A stretch of 64,000 bases of DNA from Diploptera punctata (GCA_030220185.1 JASPKZ010007543.1:45001-109000); one strand, 5' to 3'; numbered from the stretch's first letter, positions 1 to 9,390 are shown. A program made the numbers and translations. The notes: generated by a model from the sequence alone, not told the origin.

Positions 1-566
1 TATAAATTGGAATTTTAAATTTATTTATTTAAAATTGTATACATATATTAAAAAAAATTAAAATTGTCTTGGCGATGGTAACTATGTACAATAAATTTAT
101 AAACCATCATGTCTTGAAAATGATCTCACAACAGGAGGATAACACAGACGTCCTTAACTATAATAATTTATGTTACAATCTTCGTTATATCATTAAAATT
201 CAAAGCTTTTCGAATACATGCTTCATCGTCAGAAAAATTTGTTGATACTGAAATTATTTATATATTTTATACTGAGGGCTTTGGTTGTTATGTGTATTTT
301 CATTTAATAAGTTTTATTTTCTGCTTCCTTGGTAATTTCAATTTCTTCCAAAATGTCTTTTGTTCTCTTTGTATTAATAGACAAAGAAGAATATATAGAA
401 AAATCAAGACAATTCATACAAAAAAAAACTTTATAAAAATCAATAAAGACCCCAAACAAATTTCAAAGAGAGATAAAGGATGCCCTAAAAAAATCTACCT
501 CATCGTAAAAGAACACCAAACAGATAATGAAGAAGATCGCCAAATAAACAGAATAATCAACTATAA
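1..566. other. AT-rich DNA without recognisable gene
   Basis: I recognise no domain, tRNA-like box or repeat family here. A 99-codon open frame (292-591) is low complexity, rich in Lys, Ile and Asn, and runs into the following SINE, so I do not call it a gene. Confidence 0.5.
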
Positions 567-905
567 GTCCACCGCTGTGGTCTCGAGGTAGCGTGCTGCC
601 TTGTCACGCAGCGAGCCTGAGTTCGATCCCCAGTCGGGACAGTTTTTCTGGGTGAGGTTTTTATCGGGGTTTTTCCTCACCTGTAAGACAAATGTCAGGA
701 AAACTTTAAGGCCCAAACGGTCCACAAAATCATGTGGTCATCGTCATCATTATCCTTATCATTATCAACATCATCCTTCACCGGTGTGGAAAGCAACGGG
801 AAGCTACCACACCTACAATTCCCTAATAAAGCTGCAAGCATATCATGAAAATGCTATTATTGCAGTGAAGGACCTGCCTTCGGGCAAATTACTATGGATG
901 GATTA
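567..905 (+). mobile_element. SINE-A (variant a), tRNA-derived SINE
   Basis: The 5' end is tRNA-like, with a Pol III A box (TGGTCTCGAGG) and a B box (GTTCGATCCC). It is followed by a conserved body (TTTTCTGGGTGAGG, then TCACCTGTAAGACAAATGTC), a CAT-rich stretch, and the tail GACCTGCCTTCGGGCAAATT. About nine related copies or fragments lie in the window on both strands. It has no coding capacity; the 116-codon frame inside it is the SINE read in one frame. SINEs of this type are transcribed by Pol III and moved by a partner LINE. Confidence 0.9.
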
Positions 906-924
906 TTATTATTGGATGCAAGAA

Positions 925-1090
925 TTAAGATGTTCAAGCTGCAAGAAATAAGAACTGGAATGAGGACAAGCGGACTGGAGGACATGGAGTGGATCGATAG
1001 AGACGAGTGGAGAAGGAAAATAAAACTTTAGGCACAGAGAGATGTGTGAATATTAAAAATCTGTATATTATTATTATTATTTTTTTTTTG
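925..1090 (+). mobile_element. LINE-C, 3' end fragment
   Basis: It matches in sense the 3' end of the minus-strand LINE-C copy at 42.46-42.9 kb (GGACTGGAGGACATGGA; TTTAGGCACAGAGAGATG). It ends in a TAT/ATT tail and a T run. Only the last codons and 3' UTR of the reverse transcriptase frame remain. Confidence 0.7.
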
Positions 1091-1465
1091 ATTGCGGATG
1101 AGCCCATGCAGGACTATGCAAAGTACTTACAGGCGTTCCTTTGAGCCCAAATTTCTTTCATTCTTTTGCTATGAGCTTGTTTTCTATCATCTGTCCAAGT
1201 TGTTCCAGTTTTTTTCTTCGGTTTGTCCTCTTGGTCAACTTGCCACTTATTCACCTTAATTCTAAATATATCTCTGTTTGGGATATCTTCTTTAGTAATT
1301 CCTGCCAATTTTAAGTCCTTTTTGACTTCATCAATCCACTTCATAGTATCCACTGGAGCTTTACTTCTGTTTTCGTAGAATTCCATTATCTGTTTTGTAA
1401 GCCTATTTGAGTTCATTCGTTTAATATGGCCATGAAATTTTAACCTTCGTTTTCTATTATCACTA
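1090..1465 (-). pseudogene. LINE-like C-terminal fragment (100 codons)
   Basis: A minus-strand frame (1114-1416) is charged and lacks catalytic motifs. It has blocks such as KKTGTTWTDDRKQAHSKRMK and EDIPNRDIFRIKVNKW. The Lys/Arg-rich, Trp-containing layout resembles the C-terminal region of the LINE-B and LINE-C families elsewhere in the window, but I could not align it to a specific copy. It could instead be an unrelated repeat-derived frame. Confidence 0.4.
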
Positions 1466-1499
1466 TGAATGTCTGTATATATTTTTATTTCCTTTTTAT

Positions 1500-1511
1500 T
1501 ATTATTTATTA

Positions 1512-1552
<41 letters not shown>

Positions 1553-1571
1553 TATTATTATTATTATTATG
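1500..1571. repeat. (TTA)n microsatellite
   Basis: An almost uninterrupted ATT/TTA trinucleotide tract of about 70 bp. Several LINE families here end in this motif, so it may be a LINE-seeded tail. Confidence 0.9.
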
Positions 1572-1835
1572 GGTTGTAAGGGGTAGTGACGTGTGTATAA
1601 CCTCTCCTACCCAAATCTCATCCTCACCTTCTCGTGGTACAACCCGTTTTCACAAACGAGGCTCTGAGGACCGAGTCACGGCGGTATAACCGTTCCATCG
1701 GGTACTGAGTAAAAGCAGTATCCTAATGTCTGTCCAGAGACTAAAAGGTAGCAGCCCTACCACTGGACTACTTAGCGTCGGGCCAGTAACCTGTCCTAAG
1801 GAACTTCAACACTACTTTCAAGTCTCAACACGAAA
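1572..1835. repeat. Unclassified repeat-like segment
   Basis: GC is higher than in the flanks and there is no open frame. On the minus strand TAGTCCAGTGG resembles a Pol III A box, but I cannot find a B box at the proper distance, so a SINE head is only a possibility. Confidence 0.3.
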
Positions 1836-1839
1836 AAAA

Positions 1840-2006
1840 TCCAGAAGGAATTGAAATATGACGACCCATATACCAGGACGTCCACTCAAAAGACTTTTGG
1901 ATGGTGTTTCTCTTGAGGCTGAAACAGGTCAACAAATGGCCTAAATTCGTGAATGTACTATGATGATGATGATGATGATGATGATTATTATTATTATTAT
2001 TAAGTT
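1840..2006 (+). mobile_element. LINE-B type 3' end with (ATG)n(ATT)n tail
   Basis: In one frame the DNA reads as the basic end of a LINE reverse transcriptase (RPLKRLLDGVSLEAETG), followed by the 'GAAACAGGTCAACAAATGGC' 3' region and an ATG/ATT tail. The same order (basic end, a 'gaacaggtc'-like motif, trinucleotide tail) occurs at 28.6 kb and 29.1 kb. Confidence 0.6.
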
Positions 2007-2274
2007 GAAATAAAGAAATCAATGAATTTTAATGAAACTTCTCTTTTTTTTTTTGTTCACAGGTAAGTTTGTATGGCAGATTGTCAAATTTTGGATAAAC
2101 ACTTCGTCATGGCTGTAAGTTATTCTTTTTATTTAGGGATTTTTTTACAATTCTACACAAGAAATATTTCATCTCGAAAGATCGGTATTTCGCGTCTTAC
2201 ACGAATATATCCTACCTTTTCTGTAATAATTTCACTAGACATTTCGTGTTTACCAATAGCTGTATCCTGAGAAA

Positions 2275-2945
2275 ATAGTAGTAGTAGTAGTAGTAGTAGG
2301 ACTTTATTAGACAAAAATTAAGATATTTACAATATTATTTACAAATATGGGTCGCACGGGCAGTAAGCCGTACGTGCTGTTGACAGTCCGTTACAATAAA
2401 GTAATAATTGCTACTACTAGTGTGAAGAAAAATAATAAAAAAAAAGCAATAACATTACAATTACATAAAGAAAACACAATAATATTACAATTAAATAATA
2501 ACACAATAGCATTATACATTAATTAATTTATATATAATTATTAAGAATTAATGTTATTGCATTTTGATAACATATATTTATTCATGAATGAGTGTTGTTC
2601 TTATTTCCCGCGTTTTGTCCAGAAATTTACCCAAGTTTATCCAATTTTCTGGATTTACCAATAACTCGTAGCATGCCAATCTTTCCCGATTTGAATTTAG
2701 AAATCTTTCCGGTAATAACTGACGTCTCCAATATTCTAAATCATTACATTGTCCTAATATATGTATCTCATCTTCAAAGTTCCCGCACATTGGACATATT
2801 CGCATATCGTGATCGTCGCTAATTTTTTGAAATTTCCATGCCCCTAGCCTAAACCAAGCAAGCCCTGATCTCTCTTTAAATCCTAGGTTGAGTATATACG
2901 ATTCTTTTCCCCAGACGTGTTTTGAGTGAGAAAATAAAGAAGTGC
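2275..2945 (-). pseudogene. LINE-F, C-terminal zinc knuckle and 3' UTR
   Basis: On the minus strand an open stretch from about 2945 down to 2578 encodes the end of a non-LTR reverse transcriptase polyprotein. It has a CCHC knuckle with spacing C-x2-C-x7-H-x4-C (CPMCGNFEDEIHILGQC), preceded by GLAWFRLGAWKF. About 280 bp of AT-rich 3' UTR follow, ending in AATAAAGTCC and a (CTA)n tail at 2275-2296. A second copy of the 3' UTR lies at 49.03 kb. The reverse transcriptase and endonuclease domains are missing, so this is a 5'-truncated copy. Confidence 0.7.
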
Positions 2946-3363
2946 CACTCCTATGTTACTTGCAGACTGTTAGTATAAGTGAACGAGACAGTGTGCGGGT
3001 GTGCGTGGTTTGTGTACAGTGTGAGACCAGCCTAGGACAGTACTCTCTCTAACATGGAATCTTGGCAACCTATATACGTACTTCTCTCTTCTCCTTCTCA
3101 GCCGACATTAATTTCCAATTAGCAGGGTAAGAACAGTGCGAGAGACCCTTCTTGACAGAGACGTTCAGAGTATTAAGGAAATGGAGAATTCTCTTCTATG
3201 GTTTAAGAAGACTCGAGGGGAGAAAAATCTTGCCAGAGTTAAGTCAAGTCTTAGAAAAACTTTGAATGCACAAAACATCGATAGATAAAATTATTACATG
3301 AATTTATATATGTCGAATTCTTACTTACAGCGAAGTTTGCCTCGTGTTCATCTATATATGTAT
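2946..3363. other. No recognisable gene
   Basis: Mixed-composition DNA with no domain-bearing frame. I saw no similarity to the other repeat families in the window. Confidence 0.4.
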
Positions 3364-3385
3364 ATAGTATGATAAGAAAAATAAA

Positions 3386-3457
3386 TGCCTGGACGGGATT
3401 CGAACCCGGATATCTGAGTTTGTACCTCAGTGTGATATCCATTACACCACCAGACGA
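3386..3457 (-). tRNA. tRNA-like module of T1 (anticodon loop GTACAAA)
   Basis: On the minus strand it folds as a cloverleaf: acceptor GCCTGG/CCAGGC (with one change here), D arm with TGGTGTAATGGATATCAC, anticodon stem CTGAG/CTCAG and T arm around GGTTCGAATCCC. The D arm recalls tRNA-Gln, but the loop would give anticodon ACA, which no standard tRNA uses. It is part of a repeat and not a host tRNA gene. Confidence 0.6.
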
Positions 3458-3600
3458 ATCCAATTCAAACATTTATTTTTCTTATATATGTATTATATTC
3501 CCCATTATTACTAGATGTCGCGAGAACTCGGTCTTCACTGCCATCTAGTAGCTGACTATAACAAGTAAGCAAATTAAAGAGAACATTTTTACTTTATAGC

Positions 3601-3885
3601 GTGAACAGTTAAGTCTCGTAGACTGCGATGGGCAGGACATGTTGCGCGTATGGGGAATGAAAGACGTGCATGGAAGCTTCTTGTAGGAAAGCCAGAGGGA
3701 AAACGCCCAGTTGGTAGGCCAAGAATGAGGTGGGAGAACAACATTAACTATGATTTGAGGGAAGTAGATTATACAGGGAATGATTGGAAAGCATTAGCTC
3801 AGGATAGGGATGTATGGAGAGCTTATGTCCACGCGGCCATGAACCTTCGGGTTCGATAGTGCCAGTGAGTAAGTAAGTAAGTAAG
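3601..3885 (+). pseudogene. RTE, 5'-truncated copy
   Basis: Encodes only the last about 80 residues of the RTE polyprotein (VKSRRLRWAGHVARMGNE to the RAAMNLRVR-like end, here with HAAMNLRVR). It is followed by GTGCCAGTGAGT and a (TAAG)n tail. This basic C-terminal block recurs about 18 times in the window. Inserted into a T1 unit. Confidence 0.9.
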
Positions 3886-3949
3886 CAGTGACGCTTTATC
3901 GATGTTATAATTAAATATTTAACATTGAACAATGCAAGCTTAATATGGT

Positions 3950-4075
3950 ATGATAAGAAAAATAAATGCCTGGACGGGATTCAAACCCGGATCTCTGAGT
4001 CTGTACCTCAGTGTGATATCCATTACACCACCAGGCGAATCCAATTCAAACATTTATTTTTCTTATATATGTATT
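3950..4075 (-). repeat. T1 unit, truncated
   Basis: Second T1 unit in direct tandem with the one before. It keeps the tRNA-like module (3966-4037) and the flanking inverted AT-rich ends (AAGAAAAATAAATG and CATTTATTTTTCTTA). The tail is replaced by a TATAT microsatellite. Confidence 0.8.
3966..4037 (-). tRNA. tRNA-like module of T1
   Basis: Minus-strand cloverleaf with acceptor, D, anticodon and T arms preserved. The anticodon loop is GTACAGA within stems CTGAG/CTCAG. One B-box change (GTTTGAATCC) separates it from the consensus. Confidence 0.6.
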
Positions 4076-4104
4076 ATATTATATTATATTATATTATATT
4101 ATAT

Positions 4105-4138
<34 letters not shown>
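4070..4138. repeat. (TATAT)n / (TA)n microsatellite
   Basis: ATTAT pentamer repeats grade into a pure TA tract. Confidence 0.9.
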
Positions 4139-4141
<3 letters not shown>

Positions 4142-4144
4142 ACC

Positions 4145-4210
4145 CTTCCATCCATAGTAATTCTTCCCGAGGGCAGGTCTTTCACTGCAATCATAGCATT
4201 TTCATGCAAC
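4145..4210 (-). mobile_element. SINE-A 3' fragment
   Basis: Contains the SINE-A tail in reverse (CCATCCATAGTAATTCT, CCCGAGGGCAGGTCTTTCAC). The tRNA head and body are missing. Confidence 0.8.
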
Positions 4211-4484
4211 TCCAGTCTTTTAGGAGTTCAGTGGCATACACAAGTACAGAAGAAATATATATACTAGTGGTCGCTCAGCGGTCGAAATTCTACCACAATT
4301 TATTAAATTTTCAAGTTTGTCACAAATACGTCACTGTGAATCAATTTTCGATTAAATACGAACGATAAGAAATATGTGGTATAGCTTGGCTAAGCCATAT
4401 TAAAAAAAAACAATAATGCGTCATTTGACATTTGTATACTATTTATATTATTTAAATTTGCATTTGGCCTATTATTACGTGTAC
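4211..4484. other. No recognisable gene
   Basis: AT-rich spacer between SINE-A copies. Nothing recognised on either strand. Confidence 0.4.
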
Positions 4485-4780
4485 GTCCACCGCTGTGGTC
4501 TCGAGGTATCGTGCTGCCTTGTCACGCAGCGGGCCCGGGTTCGATCCCGGTCGGGGCAGTTTTTCTGGGTGAGGTTTTTATCGGGGTTTTTCCTCACCTG
4601 TAAGACAAATGTCAGGAAAACTTTAAGGCCCAAACGGTCCCCGAAATCATATGGCCATCATCATCATTATCATCCTCATCATCATCCTTCACCGGTGTGG
4701 AAAGCAACGGGAAGCTACCACACTTACAATTCCCTAGTAAAGCTGCAACCATATCATGAAAATGCTATGAATTACTATGA
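4485..4780 (+). mobile_element. SINE-A (variant a), tail deleted
   Basis: Intact tRNA-like head (A box TGGTCTCGAGG, B box GGTTCGATCCC) and body. The 3' part stops after GAAAATGCTATG and jumps to AATTACTATGA, so the GCAGTGAAAGACCTGCC segment is deleted. Confidence 0.9.
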
Positions 4781-4904
4781 ATCAATTAAGTGTACGGGAA
4801 TATATATCCCTGCTACTTTGTCTCTCATTTCGACCCGTCAATGTTCTATGTCGAGGCATAATGGAAGTAGGTGCGAATATATAAATATAAAAAAATGTCA
4901 ACTT

Positions 4905-5430
4905 TTATAATATTCATGATGTGTTCCGTTGAGGTATTATTCAAAATTAATATATAATTATGGAATATTCACCTGAAAGGTCCGTCTCCTCAACTTAATT
5001 AATCATTTAACTGTAGCGCTTTCAGGACTTGTCCCATCATCGGCAGGATTCAAAACTGGTGTTTCACTGAAGATCTGGTAGAGGGGGTTGCATGTATTGG
5101 GTTCGTTTTCGTTGATCAGGCTGTCGTTGTTGTGAGCTGCTTTCATGATTTCCATCTCTTCAAGTACGTTTATCTTCGCTGGATTATATTCTCTGTGCAT
5201 TACTGTTAGGGTGTTTTCAATATTTAACATGCGATGTCCTTCATGGATAACGTGTTTTACATAACTTGATTTCCCTTCTGCGTGAATGAAGTCTCGAAAA
5301 TGTTCTTTGAATCTGATGTAAAACTCCTGTTTGTCCTTCCTATATATTCCATAATTATATATTAAATAAAATATATAAAATATATATATATATATTAAAT
5401 AAAAAAAATGTATAGTGAAATTACTCAAAC
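4905..5430 (-). pseudogene. Penelope-like element: GIY-YIG endonuclease end and 3' flank
   Basis: The minus-strand frame (5003-5428) carries the middle and end of a GIY-YIG nuclease as found at the C-terminus of Penelope-like reverse transcriptases. It reads KQEFYIRFKEHFRDF, then SSYVKHVIHEGH, then the conserved Glu region NVLEEMEIMKAA, ending NPADDGTSPESATVK. The Y-I-G core itself is degraded (YGIYRKDKQ). The upstream reverse transcriptase is absent. The 3' flank (CTCCTCAACTTAA, TTCCGTTGAGGTATTA) recurs at 34.6 and 41.8 kb. The frame 5' of the nuclease homology is AT-rich junk. Confidence 0.75.
5011..5047 (-). ncRNA. Hammerhead ribozyme-like motif in PLE
   Basis: On the minus strand CCGATGA, stem-loop TGGGACAAGTCCT, then GAAA and GCGCTACAG. 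This matches the minimal hammerhead reported in animal PLEs, except that the core CUGANGA has U to C at its second position, which should lower cleavage. The motif overlaps the last codons of the PLE frame (ADDGTSPESAT). Confidence 0.6.
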
Positions 5431-5808
5431 CAAGATTATGCAGGGTTTAATTTTAGATGATAAAACGTACTCACTATTTTTAAACTACGGATAATAAATA
5501 CGCGAGAGTAAGTCAATTCACATTGTTGCTGCACAATTTTCATTTTGCAACAATGCGCTTTCAGTATGAACGTAAACAAATGAACGAGTACACAAATGAA
5601 TAATAATACACATAAATTCATTAGAGACAATTTGTTTTATTTTGTTTAATTTGATTTATTTGTAACACATATTATATATGAATTTTATTTTTCTGCACTC
5701 CTTCTCTGTATGAACTTTAATTATGTCAAATACCACACTCCTCCCTTCGCGTAATCATATTAAAAAGGAGTACAAAGTTTTTCCTTCACGTATTAATATA
5801 TAATTATA
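5431..5808. other. No recognisable gene
   Basis: AT-rich DNA directly left of the Tc1-type element. It ends with the TA target dinucleotide at 5809-5810. Confidence 0.5.
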
Positions 5809-5810
5809 TA

Positions 5811-7336
5811 AACTGGTGTCCAAAAGTTTAGGATAATTTGTACAACGGAATATCAAAATGCTTAAAGAGGAGCAAGGAGTAAAAATTATTTATCAAAACG
5901 TTTCTCAGTACATTTAGTTTAGTTTACATACTAAATTATAATCTCTCTTCAACAATGAAAAAATTAATAGCAATTATAAATGAAAATTGCATTGTTGCAG
6001 TTAAGCCCTGTTCCATAAATCTTCATTTTTAAAGAGAGTTATGATATAATCAGATGTAGTGTAAGAACAGATTGCAGTAAAATGGCACAAAGACAACATC
6101 TGGACCCTCTGCTTCGGGGTAGAATATATTGGGCGGCTAGAAACAGGACAGACACAAACTGAGGTCTCCATAGCACTTAATGTGCCACAAAATGTTATAT
6201 CTAGGTTATGGCGACGGTTCCAAGAGACCGGAGACGTTAGGCGAAGACCAGTGGGAGGTCGTCCAAGAGTTACAAATCCTCAGCAGGATCGATATCTTGC
6301 GTTAACTGCAAGAAGAAACCGAACAATGTCTGCCAGACAACTGAGTTCAGAACTTGCGGCCGCCTCAGGTATCAGAGTATCCAGACAAACTGTCTATAGA
6401 AGACTCAGAGCTGCTGGTCTGTATGCTAGACGGCCTGTTGTGTGCGTCCCACTCACCCTTGATAACAAGAGAGCACGTTTACGGTGGAGTCAGGAACATC
6501 GCGACTGGACTCTAAATCAGTGGAGCAGCGTGCTATTTACAGACGAGTCCAGATTCAGCTTGAACTGTGATTCGCATCGCGTGACTATCTGAGGGAGCAA
6601 GGAACTCGTTACAACCCCATGAACATCATGGAAAGACATCCATTTGGTGGCGGTGGTCTCCTGGTATGGGGAGGTATAATGATGAATGCACGCACAGAGC
6701 TTCACATCTTCGCAGGTGGCACTGTTAATGCTCAGCGGTATAGAGAAGAGATCCTGGAACCTCATGTAAGACTTTTCAGGGGAGCTGTGGGTCCAGAATT
6801 CATATTCACGGATGACAATGCCCGACCTCACAGGTCACAACTGGTGGATGAGTTTCTTCAGGAGGAAGATATCCAGCGTATGGAGTGGCCAGCGAGGTCT
6901 CCGGATATGAATCCTATAGAGCATGCATGGGATGCCTTAGGGAGACAAATTGCATCTCGCCAGCCTCCTCCGAGGACACTTCAAGACCTTCACATTGCTC
7001 TTCATGAGGAGTGGAATTTGCTGAGCATCGAACTCCTGAACAACCTCATCACTAGCATGCCACGTCGATGTGAGTCTTGTGTAGCTGTCAGGGGTAATCA
7101 CACCCCATACTAATCATTTGAACCATTGTTGTTCAACTTTTATGTTCGAATTCTGAAATGCAGTTTTCGTTTGTTGTGAAAATGACAAGTGAATGACGTA
7201 TTCATGCCATTGTTTCTTTCGTGCCATGTTTCTAATTATCTGTGACATACCCTTACCAAATTTTGTATTATTCTGACAAATGCTTTATAATAAGTCGGCA
7301 AATGAACTAATTATCCTTAACTTTTGGACACAAGTG
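5811..7336 (+). mobile_element. Tc1-type DNA transposon (1526 bp)
   Basis: The ends are inverted repeats of about 28 bp: left AACTGGTGTCCAAAAGTTTA, right (reverse complement) CACTTGTGTCCAAAAGTTAA. Both are flanked by TA (5809-5810 and 7337-7338), the Tc1/mariner target. It holds one transposase gene with two frameshifts. The right end abuts the AT run that precedes the T1 array. Length and ends look complete, so only the gene is broken. Confidence 0.9.
6083..7113 (+). pseudogene. Tc1-type transposase (DD34E), two frameshifts
   Basis: The first Met is at 6083 (MAQRQHLDPLLRGRI). The frame shifts near 6126-6133, continues through paired helix-turn-helix DNA-binding regions (VPQNVISRLWRRFQETGDV; RVSRQTVYRRLRAAGL), and shifts again near 6590, where one base seems lost from a Trp codon. 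The catalytic triad is complete: D in FTDESRF, D in FTDDNARPH, E in NPIEHAWD, with 34 residues between the last two. The size of about 340 residues fits the family. Family role: cut-and-paste at TA. This copy cannot make an intact protein. Confidence 0.92.
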
Positions 7337-7383
7337 TATATATATATATATACATATATATATGGAATGATAAGAAAAATAAA

Positions 7384-7454
7384 TACCTGGACGGGATTCG
7401 AACCCGGATCTCTGAGTCTCTACCTCAGCGTGATATCCATTACACTACCAGGCG
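7384..7454 (-). tRNA. tRNA-like module of T1, first array unit
   Basis: Minus-strand cloverleaf. The anticodon stem CTGAG/CTCAG is intact, but the loop is GTAGAGA instead of GTACAGA. Confidence 0.6.
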
Positions 7455-7677
7455 AATCCAATTCAAAACTTATTTTTCTTATATATGTATTATATTCTCC
7501 ATTATTACTAGATGTCGCGAGAACTCGGTCTTCACTGCCATCTAGTAGCTGACTATAACAAGTAAGCAAATTAAAGAGAATATTTTTACCTTATAGCAGT
7601 GACGCTTTATAGATGTTATAATTAAATGTTTAACATTGAGCAATGCAAGCTTAATATGGAATGATAAGAAAAATAAA

Positions 7678-7748
7678 TGCCTGGACGGGATTCGAACCCG
7701 GATCTCTGAGTCTGTACCTCAGCGTGATATCCATTACACTACCAGGCG
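7678..7748 (-). tRNA. tRNA-like module of T1, second array unit
   Basis: Minus-strand cloverleaf with acceptor GCCTGG/CCAGGC, D arm TAGTGTAATGGATATCAC, anticodon loop GTACAGA and B box GGTTCGAATCC. All four stems pair. Confidence 0.65.
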
Positions 7749-7971
7749 AATCGAATTCAAAACTTATTTTTCTTATATATGTATTATATTCTCCATTATT
7801 ACTAGATGTCGCGAGAACTCGGTCTTCACTGCCATCTAGTAGCTGACTATAACAAGTAAGCAAATTAAAGAGAATATTTTTACCTTATAGCAGTGACGCT
7901 TTATAGATGTTATAATTAAATGTTTAACATTGAGCAATGCAAGCTTAATATGGAATGATAAGAAAAATAAA

Positions 7972-8042
7972 TGCCTGGACGGGATTCGAACCCGGATCTC
8001 TGAGTCTGTACCTCAGCGTGATATCCATTACACTACCAGGCG
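7972..8042 (-). tRNA. tRNA-like module of T1, third array unit
   Basis: Same as the second unit, with all stems paired and loop GTACAGA. Confidence 0.65.
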
Positions 8043-8228
8043 AATCCAATTCAAACACTTATTTTTCTTAATATGTATTATATTCTCCATTATTAAAAAA
8101 ATATCATTAATTTGCTTACTTGTTATAGTCAGCTACTAGATGGCAGTGAAGACCGAGTTCTCGCGACATCTAGTAATAATGGAGAATATAATACATATAT
8201 AAGAAAAATAAGTGTTTGAATTGGATTC

Positions 8229-8298
8229 GCCTGGTAGTGTAATGGATATCACAGTGAGGTACAGACTCAGAGATCCGGGTTCGAATCCCGTCCAGGCA
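8229..8298 (+). tRNA. tRNA-like module of T1, inverted unit
   Basis: Plus-strand copy of the same cloverleaf (GCCTGGTAGTGTAATGG to CCAGGCA). One A replaces C at the top of the anticodon arm; the loop is GTACAGA. Confidence 0.65.
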
Positions 8299-8361
8299 TT
8301 TAATTTTCTTATCATTGCATATTAAGCTTGAATTGCTCAATGTTAAACATATAATTATAAC

Positions 8362-8363
<2 letters not shown>

Positions 8364-8404
<41 letters not shown>
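8364..8404. repeat. (TA)n microsatellite
   Basis: Pure alternating TA of about 40 bp. Confidence 0.95.
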
Positions 8405-8409
<5 letters not shown>

Positions 8410-8828
8410 TTGATACCCAGTTTTCCGTCGATACCGACTGCAATATTAACAGATTGGGATGTAACTCGCAAGTTTGAGCGTGTTTGAAGAAAGTACTTGG
8501 GGAATGCGTGTGTCGTGACTGTGAGAGGGTTGTTAAAGAGGGATGATTTGCTTTAAAAATGAGCTAATGTCTGCACTTATCGCAGGCAATCATCTGTAAT
8601 GAAGCAAAGAGCTTCCTGTGGCATGCATTGTAATTCAAACAAGTAGCGCCACTGCGGTCTGGCGCGGAACCTACATCTTCTGTCCGCTCCAGAACAATCT
8701 ACTGTGAATTTACCATCACCAGACGTTGTAAAAACGTACACTCTGTACAGTATTACAATACAAGAATCTAACGTTAAGGGGATGGATTTTGAAGAGGGGT
8801 AAACTATAAATTGTAATAAAAAATGTAT
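8405..8828. other. No recognisable gene
   Basis: Non-repetitive-looking sequence of moderate GC with no long frame. It may be original host intergenic or intronic DNA. Confidence 0.4.
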
Positions 8829-8925
8829 GTACTAACTCACTGGTATTATTGAACCCGTAGGTTCATTGCCGCGTGGACATCCTTATTATTTTGCAATCAT
8901 TTATTGTATAATTTGTATATGGGCA
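8829..8925 (-). mobile_element. RTE 3' end, degenerate fragment
   Basis: Reverse-oriented RTE end (GAACCCGTAGGTTCATTGCC, CCGCGTGGACATCC) with a decayed continuation. The tail survives only as ACTAACTCACTGG. Confidence 0.7.
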
Positions 8926-8999
8926 TCATGGAGATATGGATGCTGTCCTAGCAGTAATTTCTAGACCTATCCAATTAAGTTACATGCAAGTGCATGCGA

Positions 9000-9290
9000 A
9001 ACATGCACTCTTACTTTAAAGGAGGAAAGGAGGTTACGAGTATTTGAGAATAAAGAAGTTCTTAGGAAGATTTTTGGATCAAAGAGAAATGAACAGACAG
9101 GGGAATGGAGAAGACTACATAACAGTAAGCTGCATCGTCTTTACAGGAAGCCAGATATGATGAGAAAAGTTAAATCTCGTAGACTACAATGGGCAGGGCA
9201 TATGACACAAATGGGGAATGAAAGAGGGGCATGGAAGATTCTTTTAAGAAAGCCGGGAGGAAAACGCCCAGTTACTAGACCAAGAATGAC
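9000..9290 (+). pseudogene. RTE C-terminal fragment, degenerate
   Basis: Matches the RTE C-terminal segment (CTCTTACTTTAAAGGAGG, AACAGACAGGGGAATGGAG, GGAAAACGCCCAGTTACTAG) with many substitutions and broken frames. It stops before the usual RTE end. Confidence 0.8.
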
Positions 9291-9390
9291 TTGGGAATGC
9301 ACCCTAGTGGAGAAATAATGAAACACATCAAGCTTTAAATTATAAACAACATTATAGATTATTAATTTTTTTTAGTAAACAACTCACTTT
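9290..9390 (+). repeat. Repeat X fragment
   Basis: AGAAATAATGAAACACATCA with its flanks matches the middle of the anonymous repeat at 62.43-62.52 kb, and in reverse the region around 39.5 kb. Confidence 0.7.

Larger units (their letters stand above)
3364..3949 (-). repeat. T1 tRNA-bearing repeat, unit interrupted by RTE
   Basis: The unit starts at TATGATAAGAAAAATAAATG, holds a tRNA-like module, and continues through the T1 tail (CATCTAGTAGCTGACTATAA, GCAAATTAAAGAGAA). A 5'-truncated RTE copy (about 3601-3885) interrupts it between TTTATAGC and CAGTGACGC. After the insertion the tail resumes and runs straight into the next unit at 3950. Removing the insertion leaves about 300 bp, close to the 294-bp units at 7.4 kb. 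Confidence 0.8.
7363..8358. repeat. T1 array: three 294-bp direct units plus one inverted unit
   Basis: Unit starts (TGGAATGATAAG) fall at 7363, 7657 and 7951, exactly 294 bp apart. The third unit breaks off after CTCCATTATT (8095). About 15 bp later the same sequence begins in reverse orientation and runs to about 8358. Each unit holds a tRNA-like module between inverted AT-rich ends, followed by a tail with a hairpin (ACTAGATG/CATCTAGT) and GCAAATTAAAGAGAATATTT. The units are nearly identical, so amplification is recent. Confidence 0.92.

Noticed and set aside
601..951. 116-codon frame with a block repeated at 4.4, 36.0, 45.3 and 45.8 kb (FFWVRFLSGFFLTCKTNVR)
   Set aside because: The block is conserved only because it is SINE-A sequence read in one frame; SINEs do not encode proteins.
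1660..1790. Possible SINE head on the minus strand (A-box-like TAGTCCAGTGG)
   Set aside because: No B box at the right distance and no second copy in the window.
3386..3457. Calling the T1 modules functional tRNA genes
   Set aside because: Position 32 is G, the nominal anticodon ACA is not used by normal tRNAs, copies vary in the loop, and all sit in a dispersed repeat.
7661..8139. Overlapping 60-70-codon frames repeated in the T1 array
   Set aside because: They translate the tRNA-like module and flanks; periodic presence reflects the repeat.
7363..8358. Search for a hammerhead in the T1 tail hairpin
   Set aside because: Neither CUGANGA nor a matching GAAA box is present on either strand; only a plain ACTAGATG/CATCTAGT hairpin.
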